A stretch of 35,883 nt of DNA from Rhodovibrionaceae bacterium (GCA_028285215.1 JANQPZ010000154.1:1-35883), one strand, 5' to 3'. Counted from the first letter of the stretch, positions 24,012 through 31,728 are shown. Numbers and translations: made by a program. The notes: generated by a model not told the origin, from the sequence alone.

Positions 24012-24196
24012 GGGCGGGCCTCGTAATCCTCAATGGCAGATAGGGGAATGCGAGCATCGCGTAGACCTTCTCCGAAGGCAAAGAGTGTTCCGGCTGAAAT
24101 GCGCCGATGAACCGTCTTGACCGACACGCCCCACCGGTCGGCGACTTGCTGGGCCGAGTAAACCGGTTCCAAGGGTATGACGGTGCGGTCGCTCAC
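23777..24196 (-). CDS. Excisionase-like helix-turn-helix protein overlapping integrase
   Basis: Protein of 139 aa. Residues ~10-58 form a MerR/AlpA-type helix-turn-helix of the excisionase family: PVYSAQQVADRWGVSVKTVH, then RRISAGTLFAFGEGLRDARI and PLSAIEDYE. The rest (residues ~62-139) is Ser/Arg/Gly-rich, has no recognisable fold and is encoded over the integrase N terminus in another frame (23777-24011). The DNA-binding part alone could suffice for Xis or repressor activity. Its start at 24196 overlaps the ATPase stop by ATGA. It probably directs excision by bending DNA near the attachment site; helix-turn-helix identity is firm, the excisionase role inferred. Confidence 0.75.
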   Translation of the reverse strand: MSDRTVIPLEPVYSAQQVADRWGVSVKTVHRRISAGTLFAFGEGLRDARIPLSAIEDYEARPCLRSGNESTSSGTTGLAGTQNPATGAAHGSTGPSDRPDALRSLRRTLSERKRSSTTGGSKGTAPANSRAKKSNSPRC

Positions 24197-25863
24197 GATC
24201 TGCGGTCGACCTCCAGGAACACGGTCGCCACGCTGAGGCGGCCGGCGCGGTCTTCGATCAGGCCACTCTTGCGCAAGACAGCCAGACCGGAGTTCCAGTG
24301 GCCACCGGTCGGCTGCTTCCCTAGGGCTCGAGCCATGGACTCCCGATCGCTCGACCGGCCGCTACATGCCTGGCCATAGAGGTAATGCAGCATCTCGCCG
24401 GCGGGCGACTTCAAGCGGTTAGCCCAAAGCTCGACCAGATCGGCGCCCGTGATCGGCTGCCCCAAGTTCTTCTGGCCGACAATGCGAACCCCCTGGTTGC
24501 TCAGCGAGATGCCGTGGCCGGTCTCGTCGACCAAGCGTTTATCGACAGTCGTCTTCCTCGCATTGTTCCAGTGGCCACCGGTGGGCTTGAGGCCAGCCAG
24601 TGCCGCTACCTGCTGCCACGTCAGAGGCCTGGGGTGTTGTGTCGCCAACGCCTCAAGGATCTTGCGAGCACCGGACGGTAGGGCATCGCCGGCCGATGTG
24701 GCCTCGGCCTTGACGCGAACCCTGGCGCTGCCTCGGTTGCGAAGCTTCTTAGGCTCGAGGGCGGCGGGCTGGGGCGGCGGCTTGGAACTGGAAAGCGCCT
24801 CGGCTGACTTCTGCAACGCCAGTATCCCGTTGGCCAGATCGCGGCCAGCTTGGCGGGCCTGCGCCAACTCTTCCCGCAGCCGCTCGATTTCCTGCATGGA
24901 GCCTTGAGCGCCGGCTTGCCTTCCACGCTCGAACTCGGCCTTCAGTGCCTTGGCTGACTGCTTGCTGCGTCCCTTCGGAACTTCGTCCTCTGGCTCTTCC
25001 GGGCGCAGTCGTTCGGCCAAGGCGCCCAGATCGACGGCCGCCAGCGTCGGGACGGTCAGCTCATCGTCATCTTCCGGCGTTCGCGAAGAGTCGAAGGTCG
25101 AGATGACCGGGAAGACGGCGCGCTCAAGCACGTCCAGCCCGGGCGACCAGATCCAGCCTTCACCGCGCTCCAGGGCGGCCAAACTGCCCAAGACTTCTTT
25201 GCCCTGGTCGACGTCCGCGTGACCCTCGACCCACGCCTTCAGGGCGTTGCGGTCCTGCGGGCCTGTCAGCCGCATGGCAACCAAGGTGCCGATCTGGGTC
25301 AGCACGTTCTTGTGCACGACGGCCGGCCGCTGGGTAATCATGGTCACCCGAAAGCCTCGGGCCCGACCGCGACGAACAATACGGTCCATCGCTCCGGCGA
25401 CCCGTCGCGTCTCCGGCAACGGGTTCTGCGGTGCGAGCTCGTCGGCTTCGTCGACCACCAAGTAAAGCGGGCGCCGGTTTGATCGGTAAGCCTCCCCAAG
25501 GAAACCCTGCAGGAACCGGTGGCGAGCGGCGTTGGAGAAATCCGACGTGTCGACGACCCATGAAAGCGCTTCGGTGGCGACGATGTGGCCGAGCTGCTTG
25601 CCGGCGTCTTCATGGAGCGGCACGTCGCCATGGTCGCCACCGGCGACGATCACCGGAAAGTCCGATGGTTCGCCGTCCGCCGTCGCCCTGAGGCCCCACC
25701 AGACGCCTATCGGGTCTAGAACGCAGACCCGCTTGCCAGCGGCGAGCAGCGCCTCGACCATACCCTTGGCCGCGAACGTCTTGCCCGAGCCGGTCTTGCC
25801 TACGATGCCGATGTGTTCGTTCAGAGCGGCCTGTGGAACCGGAGCGGTCCATGTTTCGGTCAT
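24193..25863 (-). CDS. HerA/FtsK-like ATPase with duplicated C-terminal winged-helix-like segments
   Basis: P-loop ATPase of 556 aa resembling the DUF87/HerA-FtsK group. Walker A GKTGSGKT is at residues 22-29, Walker B LYLVVDEADE at 133-142, and ITQRP (near residue 177) is the sensor-like segment. Residues ~300-350 are a Lys/Glu-rich coiled region. The C-terminal ~170 residues hold two copies of a helix-turn-helix-like unit, each with PTGGHWN (about residues 428-434 and 519-525), encoded by an 18-base perfect direct repeat. Such ATPases move or unwind DNA, often with a nuclease partner; no nuclease is adjacent. Role in this phage is unknown: DNA processing, packaging-like motion, partition or defence are possible. 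The start is ATG 25863 (MTETWTAPVPQ), overlapping the ThyX stop by ATGA. Confidence 0.8.
   Translation of the reverse strand: MTETWTAPVPQAALNEHIGIVGKTGSGKTFAAKGMVEALLAAGKRVCVLDPIGVWWGLRATADGEPSDFPVIVAGGDHGDVPLHEDAGKQLGHIVATEALSWVVDTSDFSNAARHRFLQGFLGEAYRSNRRPLYLVVDEADELAPQNPLPETRRVAGAMDRIVRRGRARGFRVTMITQRPAVVHKNVLTQIGTLVAMRLTGPQDRNALKAWVEGHADVDQGKEVLGSLAALERGEGWIWSPGLDVLERAVFPVISTFDSSRTPEDDDELTVPTLAAVDLGALAERLRPEEPEDEVPKGRSKQSAKALKAEFERGRQAGAQGSMQEIERLREELAQARQAGRDLANGILALQKSAEALSSSKPPPQPAALEPKKLRNRGSARVRVKAEATSAGDALPSGARKILEALATQHPRPLTWQQVAALAGLKPTGGHWNNARKTTVDKRLVDETGHGISLSNQGVRIVGQKNLGQPITGADLVELWANRLKSPAGEMLHYLYGQACSGRSSDRESMARALGKQPTGGHWNSGLAVLRKSGLIEDRAGRLSVATVFLEVDRRS
24292..24309. repeat. 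18-base direct repeat, copy 1 (in ATPase gene)
   Basis: GTTCCAGTGGCCACCGGT occurs here and again at 24565-24582 with no mismatch. It encodes the PTGGHWN motif on the minus strand in both copies, so it reflects an internal domain duplication under sequence constraint. Confidence 0.85.
24565..24582. repeat. 18-base direct repeat, copy 2 (in ATPase gene)
   Basis: Second exact copy of the repeat at 24292-24309, spaced 273 bases (91 codons) from it, in the same reading frame. Confidence 0.85.
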
Positions 25864-26537
25864 GCTGCGTCAAGCCTCGGAACCGGACGATAGTGCTCCC
25901 GCAGTGCTGCCCAGGATTCGGGCAAGCGGTCTTCTATCTGTCGATTGATCATTCTCGCGAACTCACGGGTCTCTGCCTGGGCGTCCTTGTGTGACCGCAT
26001 CGCCCAGACGTGCGCCCAAGACAGCAGGCTTCCCGTCCAGGTCCAGCGGACCGGCATTGACTGGGGCAGCAGGTATCGCGCTTGCTCCGGACTGGCCCCC
26101 AGACCGAGGGCCATTCGATAGGCGCTCATGCTGACGGCATGATGGTGACGTTGCAGGTAAGAGAGCTGCGCTTGCTTGTCGTCAGGGAGATCAGCGCCGC
26201 TGCCTTGCTTTCGATCTCCCTCGGGAGCTGAACGCCATATCTCGATGCGCTCGAGATCTATGTTCTCGGTCTTGTAGCGTCGGCTGACCTCAGACCACGA
26301 CATGCCGACTTGGTGCTTGCCGAGTTGCCGGGCTACGGGCATTGGGGCTTCGCAGGAAAAAGAGAGCTGCGGATGCCGGAAGGGCAGAAGGTGGCCCTCG
26401 CGGGCGAGGAACCGGATCAGCGACCGGTCGCCCTCGGTGAGCTTGGGATTCCAGCGATCGAAGGACCGGCGGGCCGCATTGACGACGTCAATGTCGGAGC
26501 CGGCGCAGAGGCTTGGTATGAGGATTGCGCTTGTCAT
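25860..26537 (-). CDS. thyX: Flavin-dependent thymidylate synthase ThyX (phage type)
   Basis: Converts dUMP to dTMP with methylene-tetrahydrofolate, NADPH and FAD. The 225-aa product has FRHPQLSFSCEAPMPVAR and the ThyX signature as RQLGKHQVGMSWSEVSRRY (residues 70-88). Compared with the classic RHRxxSxNExSxRY motif, it has K-H-Q for R-H-R and Ser for Asn before the Glu; KHxVG forms occur in phage ThyX proteins. The start is ATG 26537; the upstream extension of the frame has no homology. The gene overlaps its neighbours by ATGA at both ends. A phage copy would raise the dTTP supply for viral DNA synthesis. The Asn-to-Ser change should be checked against known active enzymes. Confidence 0.87.
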   Translation of the reverse strand: MTSAILIPSLCAGSDIDVVNAARRSFDRWNPKLTEGDRSLIRFLAREGHLLPFRHPQLSFSCEAPMPVARQLGKHQVGMSWSEVSRRYKTENIDLERIEIWRSAPEGDRKQGSGADLPDDKQAQLSYLQRHHHAVSMSAYRMALGLGASPEQARYLLPQSMPVRWTWTGSLLSWAHVWAMRSHKDAQAETREFARMINRQIEDRLPESWAALREHYRPVPRLDAA

Positions 26538-27523
26538 GCCGCCACCTCGTGGGCATAGGGCGGGTGGTCGTCGTGGGTCCGACCGTCGAGGACACGGCCC
26601 GCCTTGCCTTTGCCGATCCGCACGCAAGCGGCCCGCAGGCCCAGCGGAGAGGCGGACGCCGGCCATTCGTGCCAACGGTCTGCCGGCCAGCTATCCCGCA
26701 TGGCCAGTGCCTCTGGCGCCCAGTCGCCCCACTGCTTGAAAAAGTAGGGAATGCCGTGGCTTTCGCACCAATCGCGCGTGGTTCGCTGCCAGTCGGGGTG
26801 CATGGGGTTGAGCTTGGCGTAGCTGCCGCTCATGCCGCCGCCGACCATCCAGTTCACGAACTCCCAGCCGTGCCAGTTGACCGGACCGAGCGCGGGTTCG
26901 TAGCTCACCCAGGTCATCCAGCCCATCAGTTGCAACGCCTTCATGCTCTGCCAGCGGGCGTTGGCGTGTTTCTGCAGGGCAATGGACGTTCCGAGCCAGA
27001 GGTTGGGCAATACGGCTAAGTCGCCACGCCGCAGACGCTCGATCTGCGAAGCATCGCCCAGGCCGCCCGTCGAGGCGTGGATCTCCTCGGCAAGATCGGC
27101 GACCCGTTGGCGCCAGGCCGGATCGGAGAAGTAGGCCAGGGCCTCTTCGGGCCGCTTGGTGGGGAGCTGGTAGGTATTGAGCGGTGACAGCAGGATGGTC
27201 GCCATCATGCGGTCACGGTCATGCTGCTCCACTTCGCGGTAGAACGGGTCGCCCATGCTGTCGACGAAGAAGACGGTCGGCTTCTTGACCTCGAGCGGAT
27301 AGATCCACGTCGAGTCCGGTGCGATGCCGACCTTTCCGGTCCAGTCGACCCGGGCCTTGATCGTGTGGGTCAGGCCGGCGTAGTGAGGCGTCATCGGGTT
27401 GGCGGCAAGCCGATGGGCCATCGGTATGGCGTAACAGCCTTCGCAGCCCTCGTCCTTCCGACGACACCCGACGATGGGGTTCCAGGACTCCTGCGACCAC
27501 TCGATCGACGTCTTACCCGGCAT
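26534..27523 (-). CDS. DUF5131 (phage Gp37/Gp68) family protein, copy 1
   Basis: Protein of 329 aa. It begins with TSIEWSQESWNPIVGC and has the Cys motif GCRRKDEGCEGCYA (C-x6-C-x2-C, residues ~20-33), then FFVDSMGDPFY, NTYQLPTKRPEE, NLWLGTSI, WVSYEPALGPV and FFKQWGDW. These match the Gp37/Gp68 family, also known as DUF5131, which has radical SAM-like features. Its reaction is unknown. I use ATG 27523, preceded by AAAGGGG at 5 bases; a GTG at 27538 would overlap the XRE stop. This copy has an insertion of about 60 residues relative to the second copy at 32838-33605. It overlaps thyX by ATGA. Confidence 0.88.
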   Translation of the reverse strand: MPGKTSIEWSQESWNPIVGCRRKDEGCEGCYAIPMAHRLAANPMTPHYAGLTHTIKARVDWTGKVGIAPDSTWIYPLEVKKPTVFFVDSMGDPFYREVEQHDRDRMMATILLSPLNTYQLPTKRPEEALAYFSDPAWRQRVADLAEEIHASTGGLGDASQIERLRRGDLAVLPNLWLGTSIALQKHANARWQSMKALQLMGWMTWVSYEPALGPVNWHGWEFVNWMVGGGMSGSYAKLNPMHPDWQRTTRDWCESHGIPYFFKQWGDWAPEALAMRDSWPADRWHEWPASASPLGLRAACVRIGKGKAGRVLDGRTHDDHPPYAHEVAA

Positions 27524-27534
27524 CGTAGCCCCTT

Positions 27535-27918
27535 TCACTCCGCCGCAGGCATCGCCTTGGCTGTATCGTTGGCCTCCCGCACGGCCTTGATGATCTGCCG
27601 TATCGGTTGAAGCTGGGTCGGCTCGAGGGACCGGAGGTCTTTGACCGTCTCTAAAACCAGTCGGGTGGTCTCCTCTTCTTCAGGAGTCGACGTTGGCATA
27701 TCGCCCAGTCCCTCGAAGAAGAAGTCGGGCCTTACATTGAGGGCTCTACAGACGTCCCAAATGCGGCTGCCCGATAGACGGTTGGCGCCGTTCTCGTACT
27801 TCTGGACCTGCTGAAAACTGATGCCGAGCTTCTCGGATAGGGCAGTCTGGCTCAGCCCAAGCGCGACTCGGCGCTCCCGCATCCGTCGACCGATATGAAC
27901 ATCTGTATCGTGGTACAT
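27535..27918 (-). CDS. XRE-family helix-turn-helix regulator
   Basis: Cro/CI-type regulator of 127 aa. The N-terminal helix-turn-helix is clear: MRERRVALGLSQTALSEKLG followed by ISFQQVQKYENGANRLSGSR. The C-terminal ~50 residues are acidic and helical (STPEEEETTRLVLETVKDLR), without a LexA/CI peptidase domain, so it would not self-cleave in the SOS response. The start is ATG 27918 with GAGGAGA about 7 bases upstream. It lies inside the leftward gene train with only 13 bases to the gene before it, not beside a divergent promoter as a classic lysogeny repressor would. Confidence 0.88.
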   Translation of the reverse strand: MYHDTDVHIGRRMRERRVALGLSQTALSEKLGISFQQVQKYENGANRLSGSRIWDVCRALNVRPDFFFEGLGDMPTSTPEEEETTRLVLETVKDLRSLEPTQLQPIRQIIKAVREANDTAKAMPAAE

Positions 27919-27931
27919 GGTGCGTCTCCTC

Positions 27932-28450
27932 TTATCCGCGCCGTTCGGCCATGTCGCCAAACAGCAGCTTCTCGATTTTGGCGAACTCTTCGTTCCACGC
28001 GGCTCCGCTGTTGTGGCCGTACCCGCTTGGCGGCTGTATCTCGGGCCAAATCTCCCGAGCCAGCAGGTCCTTCACCAAGCCGACGAAGCTGCGGAACTCC
28101 ATCTCATCCATCGCCGAGAATGAGAGGCTTCGGGGCTCAATGCCGATGATGTTGCAGTCAGCGTCGTAGATGTCGTCGCGCCAGCCACAACGGACCTTCA
28201 CGTATCGAAGAAAGCCCTCGAAGGTCGGCCAGGCGTTGTGAAAGCGCTCCGGCAAGTTCTCATAGACCTTGTGGAGCAGGCCGAAGAGGTAACGGTGTCT
28301 CTCGATTGACCGCGGCTGCCGCAGGTCCTCGAAGCTGAGGTGCTGTCCGTCCGGCACGCCAGCCGCTAGGCGGTAGCAGTGCTCATCGGCCGGGAAGAAG
28401 CCCGGCCCATATCCTGGAATGGTGTGCTTTTGGACGTACAGCCGCGGCAC
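27932..28450 (-). CDS. Phage protein, possibly DUF1367-like
   Basis: Protein of 172 aa starting at GTG 28450, 3 bases after the RDF-like gene's stop. The stretch IERHRYLFGLLHKVYENLPE and the Trp-rich WPTFEGFLRYVKVRCGWRDD resemble DUF1367 of lambdoid phages, whose function is unknown. The middle (SFSAMDEMEFRSFVGLVKDL) is helical. The resemblance is by eye only, and I do not assign a role. No signal peptide or transmembrane segment. Alternative: an unrelated phage protein of the same gene region. Confidence 0.55.
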   Translation of the reverse strand: MPRLYVQKHTIPGYGPGFFPADEHCYRLAAGVPDGQHLSFEDLRQPRSIERHRYLFGLLHKVYENLPERFHNAWPTFEGFLRYVKVRCGWRDDIYDADCNIIGIEPRSLSFSAMDEMEFRSFVGLVKDLLAREIWPEIQPPSGYGHNSGAAWNEEFAKIEKLLFGDMAERRG

Positions 28451-28453
28451 CGA

Positions 28454-30022
28454 TCAGACCTCTATCGCTTCGGACAGCGCCGCCTTGTGGCCCCTCATGG
28501 CGTTGCCGATGTTCTCTCGGATCTCGGCTGGCGTTTCTTCGTGTCGGATCCGCGCCTCGTTGTCCTTGGCCAGCTTGACGATTTGCTCGACCGTTTGGGC
28601 GGCGGCGATGATGCTGAGCATCTGTCCCCACCACGCCTCCCATGTGAGCTTCGCCTTTTTGCCCTGTGGTTCGTGAGGCGCAACGAGACCGTAGGCTTTA
28701 CGGTCGAGGAACTTGGTTGCCGCCGCTTCTGTGAAGCCAGACCCAGGCTTCAATTCTGGAGCGCCGTCCTCCGGCTCTGGCGGTAACTCATCATTGGGCT
28801 TGAGCGCATCGCCCGCCGTCTGCTCATCGTCCAGCGGCTTCCCAACAACCGCTTGAGCGGCATCGACGAGACCGCGAAGCTCGCTCATGTCTTCGCCGTC
28901 GTGCTCGAGGAGTAGAACCGTCTCCTCGTTGTGCTCGAAGAAGGCCAGCAGTGCCGCCGGGTTTGTGGTGAGCCTGTGGATGTAGGCTCGCCACTCCGCC
29001 GCCGTCCGGGGGTCGAGCGCCTCGCCGTTCTCGCTCATGATGTCGTATAGATCGAGGCCTGACTTCGCCTCATGGTCGGCTAGTGCTTCTTGCCGGATCC
29101 GGCGACGGCCGGCTTCGTCGTCCTCGCCCCAAGAACTCTCGTCGTCGGTCAGTTGCGGGCGCGGCGGCGGCGGATCGTCACTGGCCTGCTCGGGATAGAA
29201 CTCGTCGACGACGTTCTCTGTCTCATCGCCCGGTAGGACCACGTCGGCTGGAGCAAGCTGCAGGGCTTGGCGGGCCCGTTCCTCGATATGCTCGATCGAG
29301 ACTTTCGCGGTAGCGCGATGCAGGGCCACCTGCTGCCCGCGCTCGATCAGCTCTTCTTCGCTGCCGCTGCTCTCGATGGAGACAAAGTAGACCTTCTGTG
29401 TCTTGCCGCTTGGTGTAGTTCCTTCCTTGGCCTGAATGCGCAGCTTCATCGGGATGTTGGCCAGCGGACCGCCGGTAAGCGCACGAAGGAACTGCAGCGA
29501 CGACATGATGCCGACGATCGTGTTGTAGCTGGTTGTCCGGAGCGTCCAGACACCGCCAACGCCTGGCCGGTTCGGGATGTCCAGAAGAACCGACAGCTTG
29601 CCGTTCATCTTGCACTTGTCATCGCCGTGGTAGGCGGGATCGGCGCGCTCACATGGGCAGGGGACCTGCTCTCGGCCCTTGTTGTCTTCTGTCAGCCTCT
29701 GAGCCGTCTCGCCATCACCGGAGCACCACAGGGTACGCCCCTTGTAGGCGGCATAGCGGGTCGGGAAATTAAGGTCGGGGTCGTCGTAGAGAAGCCGAAC
29801 CGGGAGTTCGGTCGGCTTGTCGCCGAACTTGGCATGGGCTTGGTCGTCGCGGATGAAGTTTCCGTCCTGACCGCGTTCGGTCTTCGTAATGGTGAAGTGA
29901 TCGAGCTTCTGCGGAAGCCGATAGGTGCCTCTGCCGTCTCTGGTCTGGCGTTCCTGCCCCAGCTTTCCGATCTTGATCTTTCCGCGCTCCGGTAGGCGAG
30001 GAACAAGGTTCTTGATTCCCAT
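28454..30022 (-). CDS. RDF/Gp3-like phage protein with zinc-ribbon-like cysteines
   Basis: Protein of 522 aa. The N terminus (RGKIKIGKLGQE, then KLDHFTITKTERG and PTELPVRLLYDDP) matches the family of phiC31 Gp3, the recombination directionality factor; many phage members are annotated only as metal-binding. A Cys group at residues ~100-140 (LWCSGDG, then PCPC and KCKMNG) would bind zinc. After residue ~290 an acidic low-complexity linker leads to a helical C-terminal part. Known RDFs act with serine integrases, whereas this element has a tyrosine integrase, so the RDF label may not hold here; a replication or recombination role is equally possible. The start ATG 30022 follows the preceding gene's TAG directly. 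Confidence 0.7.
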   Translation of the reverse strand: MGIKNLVPRLPERGKIKIGKLGQERQTRDGRGTYRLPQKLDHFTITKTERGQDGNFIRDDQAHAKFGDKPTELPVRLLYDDPDLNFPTRYAAYKGRTLWCSGDGETAQRLTEDNKGREQVPCPCERADPAYHGDDKCKMNGKLSVLLDIPNRPGVGGVWTLRTTSYNTIVGIMSSLQFLRALTGGPLANIPMKLRIQAKEGTTPSGKTQKVYFVSIESSGSEEELIERGQQVALHRATAKVSIEHIEERARQALQLAPADVVLPGDETENVVDEFYPEQASDDPPPPRPQLTDDESSWGEDDEAGRRRIRQEALADHEAKSGLDLYDIMSENGEALDPRTAAEWRAYIHRLTTNPAALLAFFEHNEETVLLLEHDGEDMSELRGLVDAAQAVVGKPLDDEQTAGDALKPNDELPPEPEDGAPELKPGSGFTEAAATKFLDRKAYGLVAPHEPQGKKAKLTWEAWWGQMLSIIAAAQTVEQIVKLAKDNEARIRHEETPAEIRENIGNAMRGHKAALSEAIEV

Positions 30023-30778
30023 CTACGCGGCCCTCTCGTCTGAAATCACCTCGACACCCGGGATGGAAGCCTTGCCCGATTTGAGATCGGGGTTCCCGCG
30101 GATGTCTGCGTCGACCATGGTCTGCAGGGCTTCGATCAGCCGTGCATCGCTGCGCTTGATGTAGTGACGCAGCGCTTTCGATGAGTCGACAAGCTTGCCA
30201 TGGTAATAGGTTCTGAGACTGACTGCCCGGCCGCTAGAGAGCTGACCCCTGGCCGTTGTGGCGGTCTTGGCTTGCGCGGCCTTCTCTGCCTCTTTTGCCC
30301 GCTCGGCGGCTTGGTCGGCTTCGAGTTGCGCCCGGAGGCCTCCGGACTCTTGTGCCGCCTTGGCAGCCGCTGCGGCTTCCTCCGCCGCCTTTCGGGCCTT
30401 CTCTTCTTGCTTCCGACGCTCCTCCTCAGCGGCCTTGCGCTTCTTCTCCAGCCACGGCCCCAAGAGCCGCTTGCAGGCATCGATCGACGCTTCGAGAAGG
30501 CGCTTTGGGTCGTTGAACTCTGCCTGCAGGGCCTTGACCTTTTGATCCAGCGGGCGCTTAGCGGACTTGCGCTCGTCTTCCAAACGAGAAAGGAGCGGAC
30601 GAAGCTGGCCGTTCATGAAGTCCACCACTTTCGCCTCGTCGGCCTGGTTGGTGATCTCCGGTAGCGCCTTGATCATCCGCTCTGCGCCGTCGACCAGTTC
30701 GGCCACCTTGTCGAGCGTCGATTGGTCGATGAACTGCGGCGGGTTGTTGTGACCTGCTGGGGGAGTGCCTTCGGTCAT
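30023..30778 (-). CDS. Coiled-coil phage protein
   Basis: Protein of 251 aa, start ATG 30778. The N terminus carries the motif PAGHNNPP found in alphaproteobacterial phage proteins next to RDF-like genes. Residues ~90-180 are a long Ala/Lys/Glu coiled coil (KKRKAAEEERRKQEEKARKA). The C-terminal ~70 residues (TYYHGKLVDSSKALRHYIKR) look globular. The function is unknown; DNA-recombination accessory roles are conceivable given the coiled coil and its RDF-like neighbour. Its stop TAG abuts the next gene's ATG. There is no transmembrane segment. Confidence 0.75.
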   Translation of the reverse strand: MTEGTPPAGHNNPPQFIDQSTLDKVAELVDGAERMIKALPEITNQADEAKVVDFMNGQLRPLLSRLEDERKSAKRPLDQKVKALQAEFNDPKRLLEASIDACKRLLGPWLEKKRKAAEEERRKQEEKARKAAEEAAAAAKAAQESGGLRAQLEADQAAERAKEAEKAAQAKTATTARGQLSSGRAVSLRTYYHGKLVDSSKALRHYIKRSDARLIEALQTMVDADIRGNPDLKSGKASIPGVEVISDERAA

Positions 30779-30791
30779 GGTCGTTGTCTCC

Positions 30792-31142
30792 TCAGATTGG
30801 AATCCCGTCGTCTTCCGTGTCGACATTGGTGGTGTGCCCGATCTGCGCCGGCTCTTCCGGATCTGGCAGGACGAGGCGCACTGCAGGCGGTAGGTTGTAT
30901 GGCTGCCGCGCCAGCAACTTCCTGGCCGTGTCTTCTTCACAAGGCGTCAGGCAGTAGATCGCGGAACCGCCGTAGAACTGGGTCACGATCATCTCGGCGC
31001 TGTCCGGCTTGGGCGAGTCGACGCGCAGCATACGCGCTCCGGCATACTCAACCTCTGCGACCCGGCCGGCTGTCTGGCGGTGGCCCATGAGCTCGACGAT
31101 GGCCCACCCTTCGTAGGCCGGTTGCGTTGCCTCTTCGGACAT
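30792..31142 (-). CDS. Conserved phage-type hypothetical protein
   Basis: Protein of 116 aa. Start ATG 31142 has AAGGAGA about 5 bases upstream. It contains YEGWAIVELMGHRQTAGRVA and MLRVDSP, followed by FYGGSAIYCLTPCEEDTARK. This beta-rich motif set recurs in alphaproteobacterial phages and prophages, but I know no assigned function. The C-terminal ~25 residues are acidic and probably disordered. It sits 13 bases before the coiled-coil gene and 11 bases after the next upstream gene, in the same transcription unit. Confidence 0.75.
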   Translation of the reverse strand: MSEEATQPAYEGWAIVELMGHRQTAGRVAEVEYAGARMLRVDSPKPDSAEMIVTQFYGGSAIYCLTPCEEDTARKLLARQPYNLPPAVRLVLPDPEEPAQIGHTTNVDTEDDGIPI

Positions 31143-31153
31143 CTTGTCTCCTT

Positions 31154-31549
31154 TCAGAACAATGACGGCGACGACAGAAGGTCAGACGCCTTGTCGGGGT
31201 TGGCCTCGGGGCCATCGGGCGCCCATTTGTCGCCCCAACGGCGTGTCTCGCAGAGTTGGCTGTACTCGGGGCCCGTGATCGGGTTGCTGCGGCAGCGCGA
31301 CCAGAGAGAGCGCATGCGTCGGCGGTCGTCGACGAGCGCGCCCTCTACCTCGATCTGCCAGCGGTGGGAGCGATCGAGGAGCTCACCGGTGATCGGATCG
31401 GCCGGCGGTCCATACCACACGGTCACTCCGACCATGCGGCCACCCTTGACCAGTCGCAGCTTGTAGAAGCCGGCTTCATAGGGTGTGTCGTCGTCCCACG
31501 ACGGCCCGATGCCCTCAAAGATTTGTCGGCCGGTCCGCGGCTCGGTCAC
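31154..31549 (-). CDS. Hypothetical phage protein
   Basis: Protein of 131 aa starting at GTG 31549, which overlaps the stop of the small membrane protein by GTGA. The N-terminal half has MVGVTVWYGPPADPITGELL and HRWQIEVEGALVDDRRRMRS; the C-terminal part is polar. The core looks like a small beta-rich phage protein in which the GPPxDPxTGE motif repeats in related genes. I do not recognise a family and assign no function. Confidence 0.7.
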   Translation of the reverse strand: MTEPRTGRQIFEGIGPSWDDDTPYEAGFYKLRLVKGGRMVGVTVWYGPPADPITGELLDRSHRWQIEVEGALVDDRRRMRSLWSRCRSNPITGPEYSQLCETRRWGDKWAPDGPEANPDKASDLLSSPSLF

Positions 31550-31728
31550 AGAACAGCTCCGACAGCGGCACGAATGGCCACCTCTGCCGCCCAGCCGATG
31601 CACCCGGCGCCGACTACGACAACGCAGCCTTGCAGGATTGCCTTACCGGGCTGGCTCTTGTCATTGAGGCCGTCGTGGATCGAGTGGATCAGTGCGACGA
31701 ACCCCACCATGATCAACGCTCCGGTCAT
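31546..31728 (-). CDS. Small two-helix membrane protein
   Basis: Protein of 60 aa from ATG 31728, overlapping its neighbours by GTGA and ATGA. Two hydrophobic stretches (MTGALIMVGFVALIHS and ILQGCVVVVGAGCIGWAA) are joined by a short polar loop, HDGLNDKSQPGK. Size and topology fit a small holin-like or superinfection-exclusion-type membrane protein, but it lies in an early-type gene region away from any visible lysis gene. Function unknown. Confidence 0.65.
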   Translation of the reverse strand: MTGALIMVGFVALIHSIHDGLNDKSQPGKAILQGCVVVVGAGCIGWAAEVAIRAAVGAVL

